Below, piece after piece: positions 23,641-36,444 of a DNA stretch of 64,000 bases. This stretch comes from Aphis gossypii. Its lineage: Eukaryota; Arthropoda; Insecta; Hemiptera; Aphididae. The DNA is taken from positions 58,239,213 through 58,303,212 of the forward strand of contig NC_065531.1 in NCBI RefSeq assembly GCF_020184175.1, given 5' to 3'. Position 1 is the first letter of the stretch; every line of letters begins with the position of its first letter. Made by a program: the position numbers and the translations under genes. Under the pieces are notes generated by a model that did not search any database, was not told where the DNA came from, and worked only from the letters and a program-made list of their open reading frames with translations.

Positions 23641-26600
23641 TGTACATCTGTCATAATTTGCAAAATTTAAAAAAAAATGTATTCAAATTATTATACTACT
23701 AATAAAATAATAGTTATATAGTTATATTGTAAATTTTATTATTTTTTTATTTTATTATACAGTTACACGCTTAACTATAATGAAAATGAGCATAGCATTC
23801 ACTCATAATCGTCACACTTATTATTCTTAATTATGGTGTAATTTATTGTATCAAAAATATTAGATGTGTGACACATATCAATTAAAACAGTCCAATCTGA
23901 CTGTTTAATCAAGATTAACTGACTATAAATGTTATAATATTATAAGGAAACCTTATAAAGTATAAAGACACATTTTACTTAGTAAATAGGAAATATTCGT
24001 GTACATTGTTATTATAGGTTCTAAGACCCATTATTATTAAATACTCTTAACGGACTCATTCATCCGTGGATCAATATTGGGAGACCAATAATATTCATAA
24101 CCAAAATGTATTCTTTGTACAGTGTATTATTCAAGCTTTAGCTACTTTGAATTAGTTACTATAGAGTGAAATATTATAATAATAATTATTATTATTAATA
24201 ACCATAAACTTATGCGTCTTCATATTTTGTTCTCTCGATTCGACGTTTACTCTTCAGTGCTTATTATCAAAGGTATTTTGTTGTTAAACTTAAAACTTCC
24301 AGTATACAAAATTGTTTTTTATTAATTATTGTTATTAAAATAAAAAATATATATAACACAGTTTTAGTGTTAAGTAGGTTTACATTTCATTAAAATTTAT
24401 GTTTATCTTACATATTCTATTGTTTGTAATAACTTAATCAAAATATATTTAAATTTCTAACAAGTATGTTGGTAATTGTTATAATATGTATTTTAATGTT
24501 TCAATTTATTCACATTCTCTCATAGACAAAAACAAAGAACATAACATTTTAATGTATGGTATTTATAAATAAAAAACACATTCAGTCTTCTACTTTCATA
24601 TTGTATTAGTTGATTTATTTAAACTTAATTAATGTTATCCTAATATATAATAATAGCAATGTAATAATTAATGAAATTGACAACTCATTAAATAATCGTT
24701 CAATAAATCTAATATACCTACCAAAATTAAGTATTCGTTTAAAATTTGTTTAGGTATAAGAACATACATTATTTTATTGTAAATTAAATTATTTATTTGC
24801 CTTGTTTTAAAATACATAGAATATAAAAAAATATAACTATATACAATTTGGAATATTTCCTATTTAAAGTGAAGCATATATTTTATGAAAATATTTGTAT
24901 TAATTCAAATATTATATTTAGGTAAATAATATTTTTAATTGTATTATTTTTTTATATCAATAGTTTGCTTAAAATTTAATTAAGTTAAGTATTAAACTTA
25001 TTTATTGAAAATAGTGTCTAGCAGAAATGTTATTTAAAACATCTAGCACAGTAGATAAAAGAAAATATCAGATCATTAAAATATATAATCATCTAACCCA
25101 CATGACCACATGGGTTCAGATTGTTTGTGATGCATTGTTAACTAAAACTATCAGTCAATTGAATCACCATGTATACTGTATAATAGTCTTATAGACTTAG
25201 ATACAAACTATAAAACTATGTATAAAAGTCAGATGCATAATAATTGATGTACAACAGAAACTACTTTAAAAAAAAAAAAAGTAATAACAATAATGATGGT
25301 AATTTTTAAAGCAAAAAATGACCAAATACAAATTCTTTTGTTTTTATTTTAGAGTAATAAGATAATTTTATTTAAATTATTTGTAATGAAACTACAACTC
25401 TCATTTGTATACTATACTTATTTTATTATAAATACGAATGTGTCAGTTTTTCCACGATCGAATTAAATTTTGATAATTTAGACTATTGGTTAAATATACT
25501 ATTTAAAGATATTTATCATAGAATACTACTAACTATACTAAATCAAAATACCTACATGTTTTTTTTTATTACTAATCGTTTTAAATTAATAATTTTAAAC
25601 AGGTTTGTTTGAAAATTTTAATTAAATTTATAAATCAATAGTTTTTGTAAAATGCATTGATAAATTTATTATTACTTACTTAACGGTTTACCAATAATTA
25701 TAATGTAACAATACTAAAAATGAAAAATGACTTAATTCGTAAATTTAAATGTTTTTCAAATATTTTAAATAACTATATTCATTCTTAATTTACAACTGAG
25801 TTCTTGAATATAATTGAATTTTTAACAAACATACTAAAAATAAATAATCCAAATAATACAGGTTAGTACAACACTTTACACAAAAGTTTATATTACTAAG
25901 CCATAAACAAATATTTTAATGTATATACTTATACATGTATACTTTAAAAACTTCGAAATAAACTATACTCTAGGGTAGAGTTTCTCGATGTTTTTTGATA
26001 TTCTTTTAACCCATAAAACTTATCTAGTTATATTGTAAATATCACTATAATTTATAATAATTTTTAGTAAAAATATTGTACGAGTATAATTTAATCTTAA
26101 ATTTAATATGATTGTTATCCATCTGAAAAAATAAATAATCTATAGTTTGAGAAACAATATTGTACTAGATTTCAGCTAACTTATTTATAATATATAAATT
26201 TAAATTGAATACAGTATACAACTAATAAAAACTATTTATACGTATATATTTTAAATTGGACTACATAAAAAAATAAATGTATCATACCTTTTGTCTTTCA
26301 TATAAGTGCTGTTTTTATAAATACAATAATGAATAACGAATAACATTATAAATATTGAAATATAAAGACAAAAAATAGAGATTTAAATTGTTAAAATCAA
26401 TTTAATATTTCATTATTTGATAAACTTGATAACTTGATGATAACTTTTAGTTATTGAATATAATACGTAAATAGTTAACTCAACAATAAATTAAATTAAA
26501 TTAAACACCTTATTGGCATTTACATTCTTCGCATAAAAACACTCAGGAAATTTGAAGTTATAATATCAAGACTCAAAATTAGCAACACACAAATCACTTA

Positions 26601-29600
26601 TTATTTCATAATATTCAAGAAAGAATCCTATGCTTACACAGTATGTAGTGTCAAAATTACCATAAAACATAATATTCTCAACTTAAAACACTTAAGCCGA
26701 ATATATCTCAACACACACTTTACAATTATCTCCAGTTAATCTCTGAAATCATCAATTTCATCACTGCTGCCATACTCCAAACTAAATTTAAAACCTTTGA
26801 ATAATACAATATATTATAGGTATTATGAAAGCTATAATATTTTTTTTATATTTATCCGTAAATCTATAAAAAAAAAACCTTTGTACATCTAGTACACCCA
26901 ATAGTCATTCTTTTTTTTAGTAAATATGTACAATAAGACTAAACCTATAGTTTACATTTGATTTTTTTCTCAAAACAAACATTAAGCTCATTCAAATTGA
27001 AATTATCTAATAATAAATGAAGTAAGTGAACTATGACAATTTACTGCTTCGTAATAAATAAAAATAATTACAAACTTTATTTTAACAATCGATGACTGAA
27101 TAATATGGGTATTTTTATTCTTCCAAATAGATACATAAGTACAGAATATAATATAAACAACAATCATAGTCGATACTTTATACATACTTTATCAAAGAAG
27201 TAATTTATTTATAATCGGCAAAAAATTATGTGTCACATATTACGTGATAGATAGGTACATGGTTTATTGTTTATATATTATACGTTATATCATACTGTCA
27301 CCACACTCATAGAAAAAAGTTTCTTTTCGATTTTTTTTTTCTTATGTCTCGTGCAGCTACAACTGGACAATGTGTTAAGAATAATAAAATATTTTTAATT
27401 TAAAAGAATTGAGAAATAAGTTGATTTTCTTTTTGTATAATATAAATCGTGATTTATATAATAAACACGTGTGTTCACCATGAATTACATAAATAAACTT
27501 GTTGACACAATCTAGAAATTTGTAGGATATTATTATAGGCATCTACACATTTTTTGGGGAATGGAAAAGAATCAAACTTCATAGTGAATCCTATAGTAAT
27601 CTCAAGCTCTACAATACAAAATCCTTTGCTTATTGTGTTTTTTTAATTTAATTTTTTTTTTATCATGTAGGTATATTTTTATTTTTGTAAAATAAATGGC
27701 AATTTATTTTACATATTATACATAATATACAAATATTTTAATAACATTCATTTTTAAATAGTTTTAAGGTTTCTCTGAAATAATAATAAAAAATACATAA
27801 AAAAAAAAAAAATACAAAATTTGTAATATAAGTACGAGCCGAAGAATTTACGACGTACAGACAACGAAGATCTGATTTTTTGGTTTCCTCGCTCATCAAT
27901 ATTCTTTAAGTAAATTATTCGTTATTATACCTACGATAGTATTCAACCACCTCCATGCTCAACGATAAATAAATTATTTTATAAATAATAAATGTAGGTA
28001 TTATGTAAACACATACACAATAACATCCATAGTACGTTAAGATGTGTAATCAAAATAGGAAAATGAAACTTGGTGTACTTAAATTAATAATTTTTATATG
28101 TGCCATTAGGGTATCGTTGCCATTTAATTATTTTACATAGGTACTAACGTATAGCAGCATAATGGACGAAATACGATCGGTATAGTTAGTACAACAAAAT
28201 GTACATCAATACATGTCATAATAATTATTTCGATTTTCCAGCAGTAGTAAACAATCGAAAATATAATGTGGTGCAGTTCAATAACTGCATAATATCAAGT
28301 TAAGTGAACGTAGCACTAAAAAAAAAAAAAATAGGTTTATCGTAAGTCGACAGTGTAGTATAATAGGTGTATAACGATTTACTATATCGTATTATTTTGT
28401 TTAATACTTTTCGATTCGGTTATCACCTATATATCATGTGTATATTAATTTAATCGTATAATATTTAAAGCGTTTATAATATATATTTTTTATATTGATC
28501 AAAAAGTCAAAGGATTTTAAACTGGTTTTTTTTTTATAATTATTTTTTTTACAGATAGAACTGTATTTTTTTGATTTATGATAGTAATATTGTTATTTAC
28601 TATTCTTTTTTTTTGCTATTTTGTACTTGTAAGAATACAAATTTTGATATTTGAATTAATTATTTTAAAATATTACCATTTTATGACTACATAGTATTCA
28701 AGGAGTAATGATAATATCTTTATAACAAATGCTCTAAGTCACATACCAACATAATATCTGAACAAAAAAAAAAAATAATAACAAGCATGTGAATAAGTGT
28801 TACCAAGTCATGTGTTTATGACCTATTTTAGGGGAGACGTTATGCTCCGCTGCTTCTCTAGCACTCAAATTAGAGCTTTGGATCTTTTAGATATTTGTTC
28901 TCAATGACTTACTCTTATTTACATTCCTCCTAAAACAAACTTTCTTCCATATTCCTTCTCTACTGTTATTTTGTTTGTTAAACATTCAGCCTACTTACTC
29001 AGTTGCTTCATAAAAATCATTAGTCCCTTGGGTATTGTTTAATGGTAATTATTTCAACGAGGTTTTTGTTTTATATACATTTTCAATATCTAAAAATTTT
29101 AACTTAATTTTAGATGAAATAATCTACTTTTTAAACTCATCTGTCATCATCCTCGACTACTCCAAAGTCCAAACTTATCTTGTCATATCGGATATCTTGT
29201 CTTACATAAAATATATAAACAAAACGTGTTATATTTTCGTCTAAAATATTGGTTTTATCATTAGGTTTATTAGATAACTGCCTTAGACCCATCACTACAT
29301 TTAAAATGTTTTCCTTTAGCCTTTAAATGCTTATATGATTTTATTTACATTAATGTATTGTCTATTATCGAATTTAATATTCTTTTTTTTTATTTAAGAA
29401 AAGCAAGTAAATCTTAAGTACTTGCTACTCATTGTAACAATAGAAGTGCAACATACTTTTAGAAATAAACTACAAATAAAAATGAACGTTTTACAGCTTT
29501 AACGCTTTTATAACTACATATATGTAATTTCCAATCAATTGACTATACATATAATAGGATTGGAGTGTGTTAACGGCTCTTACAAATATTAGAAAAAAAT

Positions 29601-31620
29601 AACAATAAAATACTTCATTGTAAAACCGTAAAAATATAAAATTCCTAAACTTTCTCAATAAAATCTTTATGTCAAATCAATCACAGTAGGTAGTAGAAAA
29701 AAACATTTCTAAAAGCTATTAAAAATATTAAACTACAACCTCGAGAATTCTACCAAATAGAATAATCAGTGGACATAAAAATGTTTATAGATTAAAAATA
29801 AAGAAAATTAAATAAAAATATTTTACGTTTTAATAATAAATGTAAAACTATTGTAGTAAATGTTTTCAACTAATTGCATACTGTAATTAATAATAATGGA
29901 ACATTTACTCGATGCAATTAGCAATCTTCTTTTAAAAATTAATTTGTTTATAATCATTGAAAAAAACATTATGTAATATTCAAATATACAAGACAAACCT
30001 GTAACATTAAAAATGTCTAACTATCAAATTTAACTACTTTTTATTCCGTATTTTATGAGTTGTATAATATGACTTGTCTTGTATCATTTTATGAAAGAAT
30101 TTGTTAATAGGCTCTTTAATTCTACTTAAAATACCTATTTTTATTTTAACACTACGATAGATGTTTTTACACAAAAAGCATTTTAAAATTTAATTTCCTT
30201 GTCTTATTTCCTTTATATTCTACAAGCAAATTTAATAATTTTGGACTCATGCTTATCAATAATTGTCTATCAAATCGTAAAAAGTTAAAGTTCTCCTTCA
30301 AATAAATAAATAAAAAGTTATTCGTAGGATACAAAGTTAACATACTCAAACATTCAAAGTTCAAAGCCGCTTTTAATATCAAAACCATATCATAACTACA
30401 TCGATCGATAAAATATATTAAAAACAATATTAATTCAACCAATATACTATATTATTAATTATTATTTATACTATAAAGTATAACATCTGACTAAGTTATT
30501 GTCTAAACAGAACTCTTTATAAACAGTAAGTTTATAATCTCTTAATGGTCATAAATGTAATAAAAACCTATAATAATAATAATAATAAAGATAAAAACAA
30601 AAGAGTGTAGGTATAGTTATTATATATTTATTATAACATATAGGTAAATATATTTTTTTTTAATAATATTTTTTATCGTGAAATTTTAAAATCATATTAT
30701 ATTATAGTATTTACCATTAAAATAGACCTTATTTTTTTTTTCCCATTTTGAACCAACGAAAATGGAGACTGTTTAATCATTCCAACTCTACTGTAAGATA
30801 TGGATTCACCCTTAAGGTATTTTACCGACAATAAATTTATTCTTGATAAAGTATATTTTATTTGTTTTTTTTTTATCGTCAATAGTATCCTCTGGGTGTA
30901 CAAAAGCATTATTCTGAGAATATTTTATTAGTTAAAAATTATAAAAATAAAATAAAAATACACACTATGCACTGTGAACATTGTAAGTTTTTGTCCGTAT
31001 CGGCAAATAAAAAGAATTTTAAGCATTATACTACATTGGACTATAAAACTCACTACTGAATAGAAAGAAAAATAATAATGAATTGTTTCTACATCCGCTT
31101 GTAACGTTCTATTAAAGTGGTTGACACTAACCCTTTATCGTTTAATAATATAATGTATCTAAACATAATATAATATGTTACTTATACATTAAACGTTTTT
31201 TTAACTATCATACCCAAATGAATTATAATTTTAAGTTTTAAAATGCTTTATTTAGATAAAATTCAAGCGTATTCTTGTAGTTAAATAAGTAAAAAAAAAT
31301 AATTATATTATAAATGTAATAATAAATATCTGTTTTTTAATTATTAGACATCCTTTTGTTGATTAACTGTAAAGCATAATCACGTAATTCAAATAAATAA
31401 TGGAAAATAATTAATACATTTAATACATTATAAACCACCACGATGCGTGGACTTATCATTATATTTTTATGTTTGGAGTTGATGAAGTATAATATACAAT
31501 ACACATTAATTTATTAATAATAGAAATAATTTATTGTACAACTATAAATAATTTAGAAGTGATTAATTTTCCGAATAATTACTATTTAAACATATTTGGA
31601 ATAACAATAATAATAATAAT
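23641..31620. other. Long AT-rich non-coding stretch
   Basis: I see no gene in these 8 kb. Two stretches are slightly GC-richer. One is at about 27835-27890. The other, pyrimidine-rich on the plus strand, is at about 28830-29330 and could be an old retroelement piece, but no frame gives a recognisable motif. Short frames at 29035-29244, 30167-30442 and 30697-30909 look like chance. Confidence 0.6.
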
Positions 31621-32353
31621 AAATACAAAAATGTTTGTTTTATTATTTTATTATGATATCGATAAATATACTATCCCTGAATAAAATTTCTAAAATACAT
31701 AAATATAATATATATAATTTATATATAATTTATAATTAAAAATATGCATATAGAATCAATTAATATTCTCAGTTTATCTTACATTTAATTTAACACATAT
31801 CAATTAACATCAATCAGTCATATTTTGCACTATTTTTCAATACTTAATTATTTAGGTACCTATTTTGCTGTAGAAAAATAAAACCTAAAGTATGCCTAAG
31901 TATAGAATTATGTTTTTTAGTACTTCATAGTCTCTAAAATAAACAATTAACAGTTATTTTTTTTTTTTTATTATTATTTTTTAATATACCAATGTCCAAT
32001 ATGATATGTATGCATATTGGACATTGGTATATAAATATTTGAATTATACATTTTTAAATTTTAAAATACTTATATAAATTTTAATAACTTTTGACTTGGT
32101 TGGGTACGTTTATTTATCAACTAGTATTTTATTATTATGATAATCTATAATTATAAGTAATCATATACCTATTTAGTTAAAATATATATATAAATTAGGT
32201 TTAGACACATTAATTAAAATATTTTAAATAAACGAATAACTAAAATATATATAGTATATACAATATAACTTATTATCAGATTTTTATAATTTTTTACAAA
32301 ATCATAAATTACTTACCTAACAAATACTATATAAATTCAAGAATTTATGTATA
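31621..32353. repeat. 733-bp tandem duplication, copy 1
   Basis: The unit starts 'aaatacaaaaatgtttg' and recurs at 32354 with no difference seen where I compared. The two units are head to tail. An 11-bp direct repeat 'aaatacaaaaa' stands at the start of copy 1 (31621), at the junction (32354) and just after copy 2 (33087-33097). The content is AT-rich, with one strong hairpin and no coding frame. Confidence 0.92.
31984..32032. repeat. 20-bp perfect hairpin, in duplication copy 1
   Basis: The arm ATATACCAATGTCCAATATG (31984-32003) is followed by a 9-nt loop and its exact complement (32013-32032). It is the longest perfect inverted repeat with a short loop that I saw in the window. Confidence 0.9.
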
Positions 32354-33086
32354 AAATACAAAAATGTTTGTTTTATTATTTTATTATGATATCGATAAAT
32401 ATACTATCCCTGAATAAAATTTCTAAAATACATAAATATAATATATATAATTTATATATAATTTATAATTAAAAATATGCATATAGAATCAATTAATATT
32501 CTCAGTTTATCTTACATTTAATTTAACACATATCAATTAACATCAATCAGTCATATTTTGCACTATTTTTCAATACTTAATTATTTAGGTACCTATTTTG
32601 CTGTAGAAAAATAAAACCTAAAGTATGCCTAAGTATAGAATTATGTTTTTTAGTACTTCATAGTCTCTAAAATAAACAATTAACAGTTATTTTTTTTTTT
32701 TTATTATTATTTTTTAATATACCAATGTCCAATATGATATGTATGCATATTGGACATTGGTATATAAATATTTGAATTATACATTTTTAAATTTTAAAAT
32801 ACTTATATAAATTTTAATAACTTTTGACTTGGTTGGGTACGTTTATTTATCAACTAGTATTTTATTATTATGATAATCTATAATTATAAGTAATCATATA
32901 CCTATTTAGTTAAAATATATATATAAATTAGGTTTAGACACATTAATTAAAATATTTTAAATAAACGAATAACTAAAATATATATAGTATATACAATATA
33001 ACTTATTATCAGATTTTTATAATTTTTTACAAAATCATAAATTACTTACCTAACAAATACTATATAAATTCAAGAATTTATGTATA
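32354..33086. repeat. 733-bp tandem duplication, copy 2
   Basis: This is the second head-to-tail copy, followed by the residual 11-bp 'aaatacaaaaa' at 33087-33097 and then unique sequence ('atatcataactac'). The structure fits recombination between 11-bp microhomologies, or an assembly artefact. Confidence 0.92.
32717..32765. repeat. 20-bp perfect hairpin, in duplication copy 2
   Basis: This is an identical copy of the hairpin at 31984-32032, carried by the 733-bp duplication. Confidence 0.9.
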
Positions 33087-33097
33087 AAATACAAAAA

Positions 33098-33877
33098 ATA
33101 TCATAACTACTTTATTTTTAAATACAATTATCACTTTTCATTGCTGGAATATTGTTTTATTTAAAAAAAGATTAAAGCATATATTTTAAGAGAAAGGAGT
33201 TGATTGTATATAATTAAGTATAAATTCCTTCATATTGTTGCTTACAAAATAAGTTTAATTAACTAGAAGTTTTATTTGAGTTTGTATAATGTCTGTGCTT
33301 AAAATGGAACTTATTATTATATAAATGTCTTGACTGTAGTTTTGTGCATAATCGATGTTCTGGAATTTTGTACAAAACCTTCATCTGTGTGTTTCTTTGT
33401 TTAATTCCCGAGCATGTTAGTGTTTTCATAATATATTATCATATAAATAATCAGATTCAATTTGATATCATCTACGAGAAGATTTTAAGAAGTATCTTAA
33501 GTCTTACTTATTAAAAAAAAAAACAAAAAACAAAAAACAAAAAATTATATATTAATTTGAATTTCCACGGTACATAAAATAATAATTACAAAAGTTGATC
33601 CAGTATACATTCAAAAATATAATTTTATATCACGAAAGAATACTATTTCACGAAAAAAAGTTATTGCATTAATAAACGTAACAACAAATATTAACTAACA
33701 GCTAACCACTAAATGGCAAAAAATAAAATGTATGATACAGCCGTTACCCAACAACATAAAAGTCGTAAAATAATATACGTATAAAATAGTGCTATTTTTC
33801 TATTTACACTTTAGGCCAACAACGCAGAACCTTAATTGTTGAAATCTTAGTTATCAATAAATAAAACAATATATGTA
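33098..33877. other. AT-rich non-coding stretch
   Basis: Includes an A-rich run with AAAAAAC units near 33511-33545. Nothing else is recognised. Confidence 0.65.
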
Positions 33878-34040
33878 CAGTGTAACCTTGATAAATCAAA
33901 ATTTAAGGGAAATTTATTTTTTCGACTTATCGAGATTTTTAACTTACTAAGGTTTTCGAGTTATCAAGTTTATGGAAAAAAATCATCTTAAACAGTTTTT
34001 TATGACGGTTAATTTTGTAGTACGCCAAAGTCATTGATAA
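33878..34040. mobile_element. pogo/Tigger-like transposon end (truncated)
   Basis: The sequence begins CAGTGTAACCTTGATAAATC directly after a TA dinucleotide. It continues with 'ttcgacttatcgag' and 'ttttcgagttatcaag' words. Pogo/Tigger (Tc1-mariner superfamily) elements have ends of this type, CAGTxxAACCTCGATxxAxCGAA with iterated 'TCGAxxTATCGA', and insert at TA. No opposite end or transposase was found, so it is a one-ended remnant. The right limit is a guess. Confidence 0.45.
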
Positions 34041-36077
34041 TTGTTGGCATATTGATTAAATTTGTGATGTTAGTAAATATTCACTAGTGAATGTTAACAT
34101 TTATAAAATGATATTGGTCAATGATGGTAATACCGATATTATTTAATCTAATTTAAGAATAATGGAAGCGTCACAATAATTATAATATACGGCGTCTATC
34201 TAGTATTTACATGCATTTTTTTTTTTTTTTTACAGCGATCAGTGAGTCAGTGGTATTTGGATTTTATATGTATAGATATATAACTTTTTATATTTAAGCA
34301 CCTTCTTATTTACTGTTGAAACCGCATAGAAATCAGGAGAATCCTATACGAATTCTAATTAACTTAACCTAGCTTTGAAACTCTGAGCCTAAATGAAAAT
34401 TACAGTTACAAAATCATTTTATTTCTCAAAACACATGTGTGTATGTATATTGTATAATGTATATAATATATTATAGTTACTTAGTCAAGAAAAACCAATA
34501 TATTTATTCATATTATTAAACTTTTATATTAAATATAATTGTAAGCTATTAACGTATACCCCTGTAAGTTATTAAAACTGTAACAAGAATAAAAAAATAT
34601 TAAAAAATATTTATAAATGTATACTAATTTGTATTAACACATATATTATATTATATAAGTTTGGATAAAGTGCTGATATTACAGTGTTGGTTAATTATTT
34701 TAATATCGTAACTGACGCAGATGAATAAATTAAATTCTAAATTAATTGTTTGGGTGACAAATCATCAATATTTCAATTACCCAAAGTTCTCAAAAAAATT
34801 AATATAAATATTAACAATTATTACTAACACACAAATGTGTAGACCAAATCATGTAAAAACTAAATGGTGATCTAGACGATCTAGGAGGGGTGGTATTCCC
34901 GATCCCCGAATTCTTACAAGTACTAAAGCAATAGAGGACTATTTTATGTAGAGTATCCAAAATATTTTATTAACGATGTACGTTTGAAATTCAGCCCTGG
35001 GCGTAATAGGTACTTAATCCGAATTTGGGCCAAACAAACGTGTGTAATATGTAGCACAATTGACTCATTTATACCAATTAAATTTATTTTGTATAGGTAC
35101 GACAAACAATTAATTATTTTAAATATCATATTTGAAAGGTTTGTATAAATCAACAGATCAAGTTTTTAAGAATACATCTAAGTACATCCGTACTAAAAAT
35201 TAACTACAATGAAAATTCCAACACAAAAACACCGAATTATTGGCAGTATAAATAGAAGGTTTGACACAAATACGAGTATATAATTTAAAATAGAAAATTA
35301 TTTTTAGAACAGCTATATTTAATAGCAAAAAGGTCAGTTAAGTATAATTTTTTCCTTAGAAATATACTACTCTGTTCAAACTAATCAATACATAAACCAC
35401 CGCAGTACTTTTAGACCTTAGATTACTTTTCTAACATACATATAAAGAATGTTATCCAAGATGAATTTAAATGTAAACCTTTCGAAAATATTTATCAACA
35501 ACTATTGACCACTTCCGGATATAGGTAATGTGCACTTAAATGTAATAAACCACTTTATTTTAATAGAAGTATATCATACTTTAACTAATTATTTTTTTTC
35601 AATTAAACCTGACTATTTAAGTGCAAAAATATCAAATCAAACGAATCAACTTAAAGGTAAACAAATATATTTAATAAATTAAACAATTTAAATACCAATT
35701 AAACTATGCAGTACTTATATAAATTAAAACAATATCTTTAAAAATTATTATATATCTGAAGGTAATTATATTAATTAAATTCAATAATAATAAACATTTT
35801 TATTATTCAAGTTTAGCTAAAAAAAAATATGTATAAAAATTACAAGTACACTTGCACTAAAGCATAAACAAAATAATTCAACACAAAAATACTTTTTGAT
35901 TTAATTAATAATGATAGAGAATACAGTACATAAGCGGGTTAGGGTTATACATGGTTGAACAGAATTAAGTGATTAAAAATTTTACGTACTTTACAATTGG
36001 GGAGGAAGTATTATTTTTTTCAAACAATAATAAGTGTACAATGTTTTCATTAATAATTATTTAATGCATTAAATAAA
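34041..36077. other. AT-rich non-coding stretch
   Basis: Contains a 14-bp perfect palindrome ATTCACTAGTGAAT (34079-34092) and a poly-T run near 34217-34231. No gene is recognised. The 69-codon minus-strand frame at 35153-34944 has no recognisable similarity. Confidence 0.6.
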
Positions 36078-36085
36078 GTTTAAAC
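36078..36085. repeat. hAT target-site duplication, left
   Basis: The 8-bp GTTTAAAC directly abuts the left end of the hAT MITE and is repeated exactly at 36437-36444. Confidence 0.9.
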
Positions 36086-36436
36086 CAGCGATTCTCAAAC
36101 TGTGGTACGCGTGTCACTAGTGGTACGTGAAAGACTACATGGTGGTACGCTTAAGGCCACACGGTGGTAGAACGGAAAATTAAAAATAAATATTCGATTC
36201 TGATCTCATTGAAAATTTGTTATTTAATTCATATTTTATTTTAAAAAACTAATGAATAAAAATAATTATGTTGCAATATTTTACTTGCCATATTATTTAA
36301 AATAAATGTATTTAACTAAAAAGTAAAGTATTTAAATTGTACAATTTGAATTGTTCTATTTTTAGTCATTAGTGGTACGTGACTGATTAATAATACACCT
36401 AAGTGGTACGCAAAAAAAAAAGTTTGAGAACCGCTG
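36086..36436. mobile_element. Complete non-autonomous hAT element (MITE), 351 bp
   Basis: The left end is CAGCGATTCTCAAACT and the complement of the right end is CAGCGGTTCTCAAACT, a 16-bp terminal inverted repeat with one mismatch. It is bounded by identical 8-bp duplications (GTTTAAAC). The CAGxG...TCTCAAAC terminus and 8-bp duplication are diagnostic of hAT transposons. The interior is AT-rich and encodes no transposase. Five exact GTGGTACG words (36102, 36120, 36142, 36372, 36403) cluster near both ends and may be transposase-binding repeats. It must have been mobilised by a hAT transposase encoded elsewhere. Confidence 0.92.
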
Positions 36437-36444
36437 GTTTAAAC
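36437..36444. repeat. hAT target-site duplication, right
   Basis: The 8-bp GTTTAAAC is identical to 36078-36085. The site is itself palindromic. Confidence 0.9.

Noticed and set aside
28830..29340. Pyrimidine-rich block suspected to be a LINE or other retroelement fragment
   Set aside because: No reverse-transcriptase or endonuclease motif could be read in any frame and stops are frequent.
29035..30909. Three short frames (69-91 codons)
   Set aside because: They consist of Phe/Ile/Tyr/Leu/Lys-rich chance translations of AT-rich DNA without any motif.
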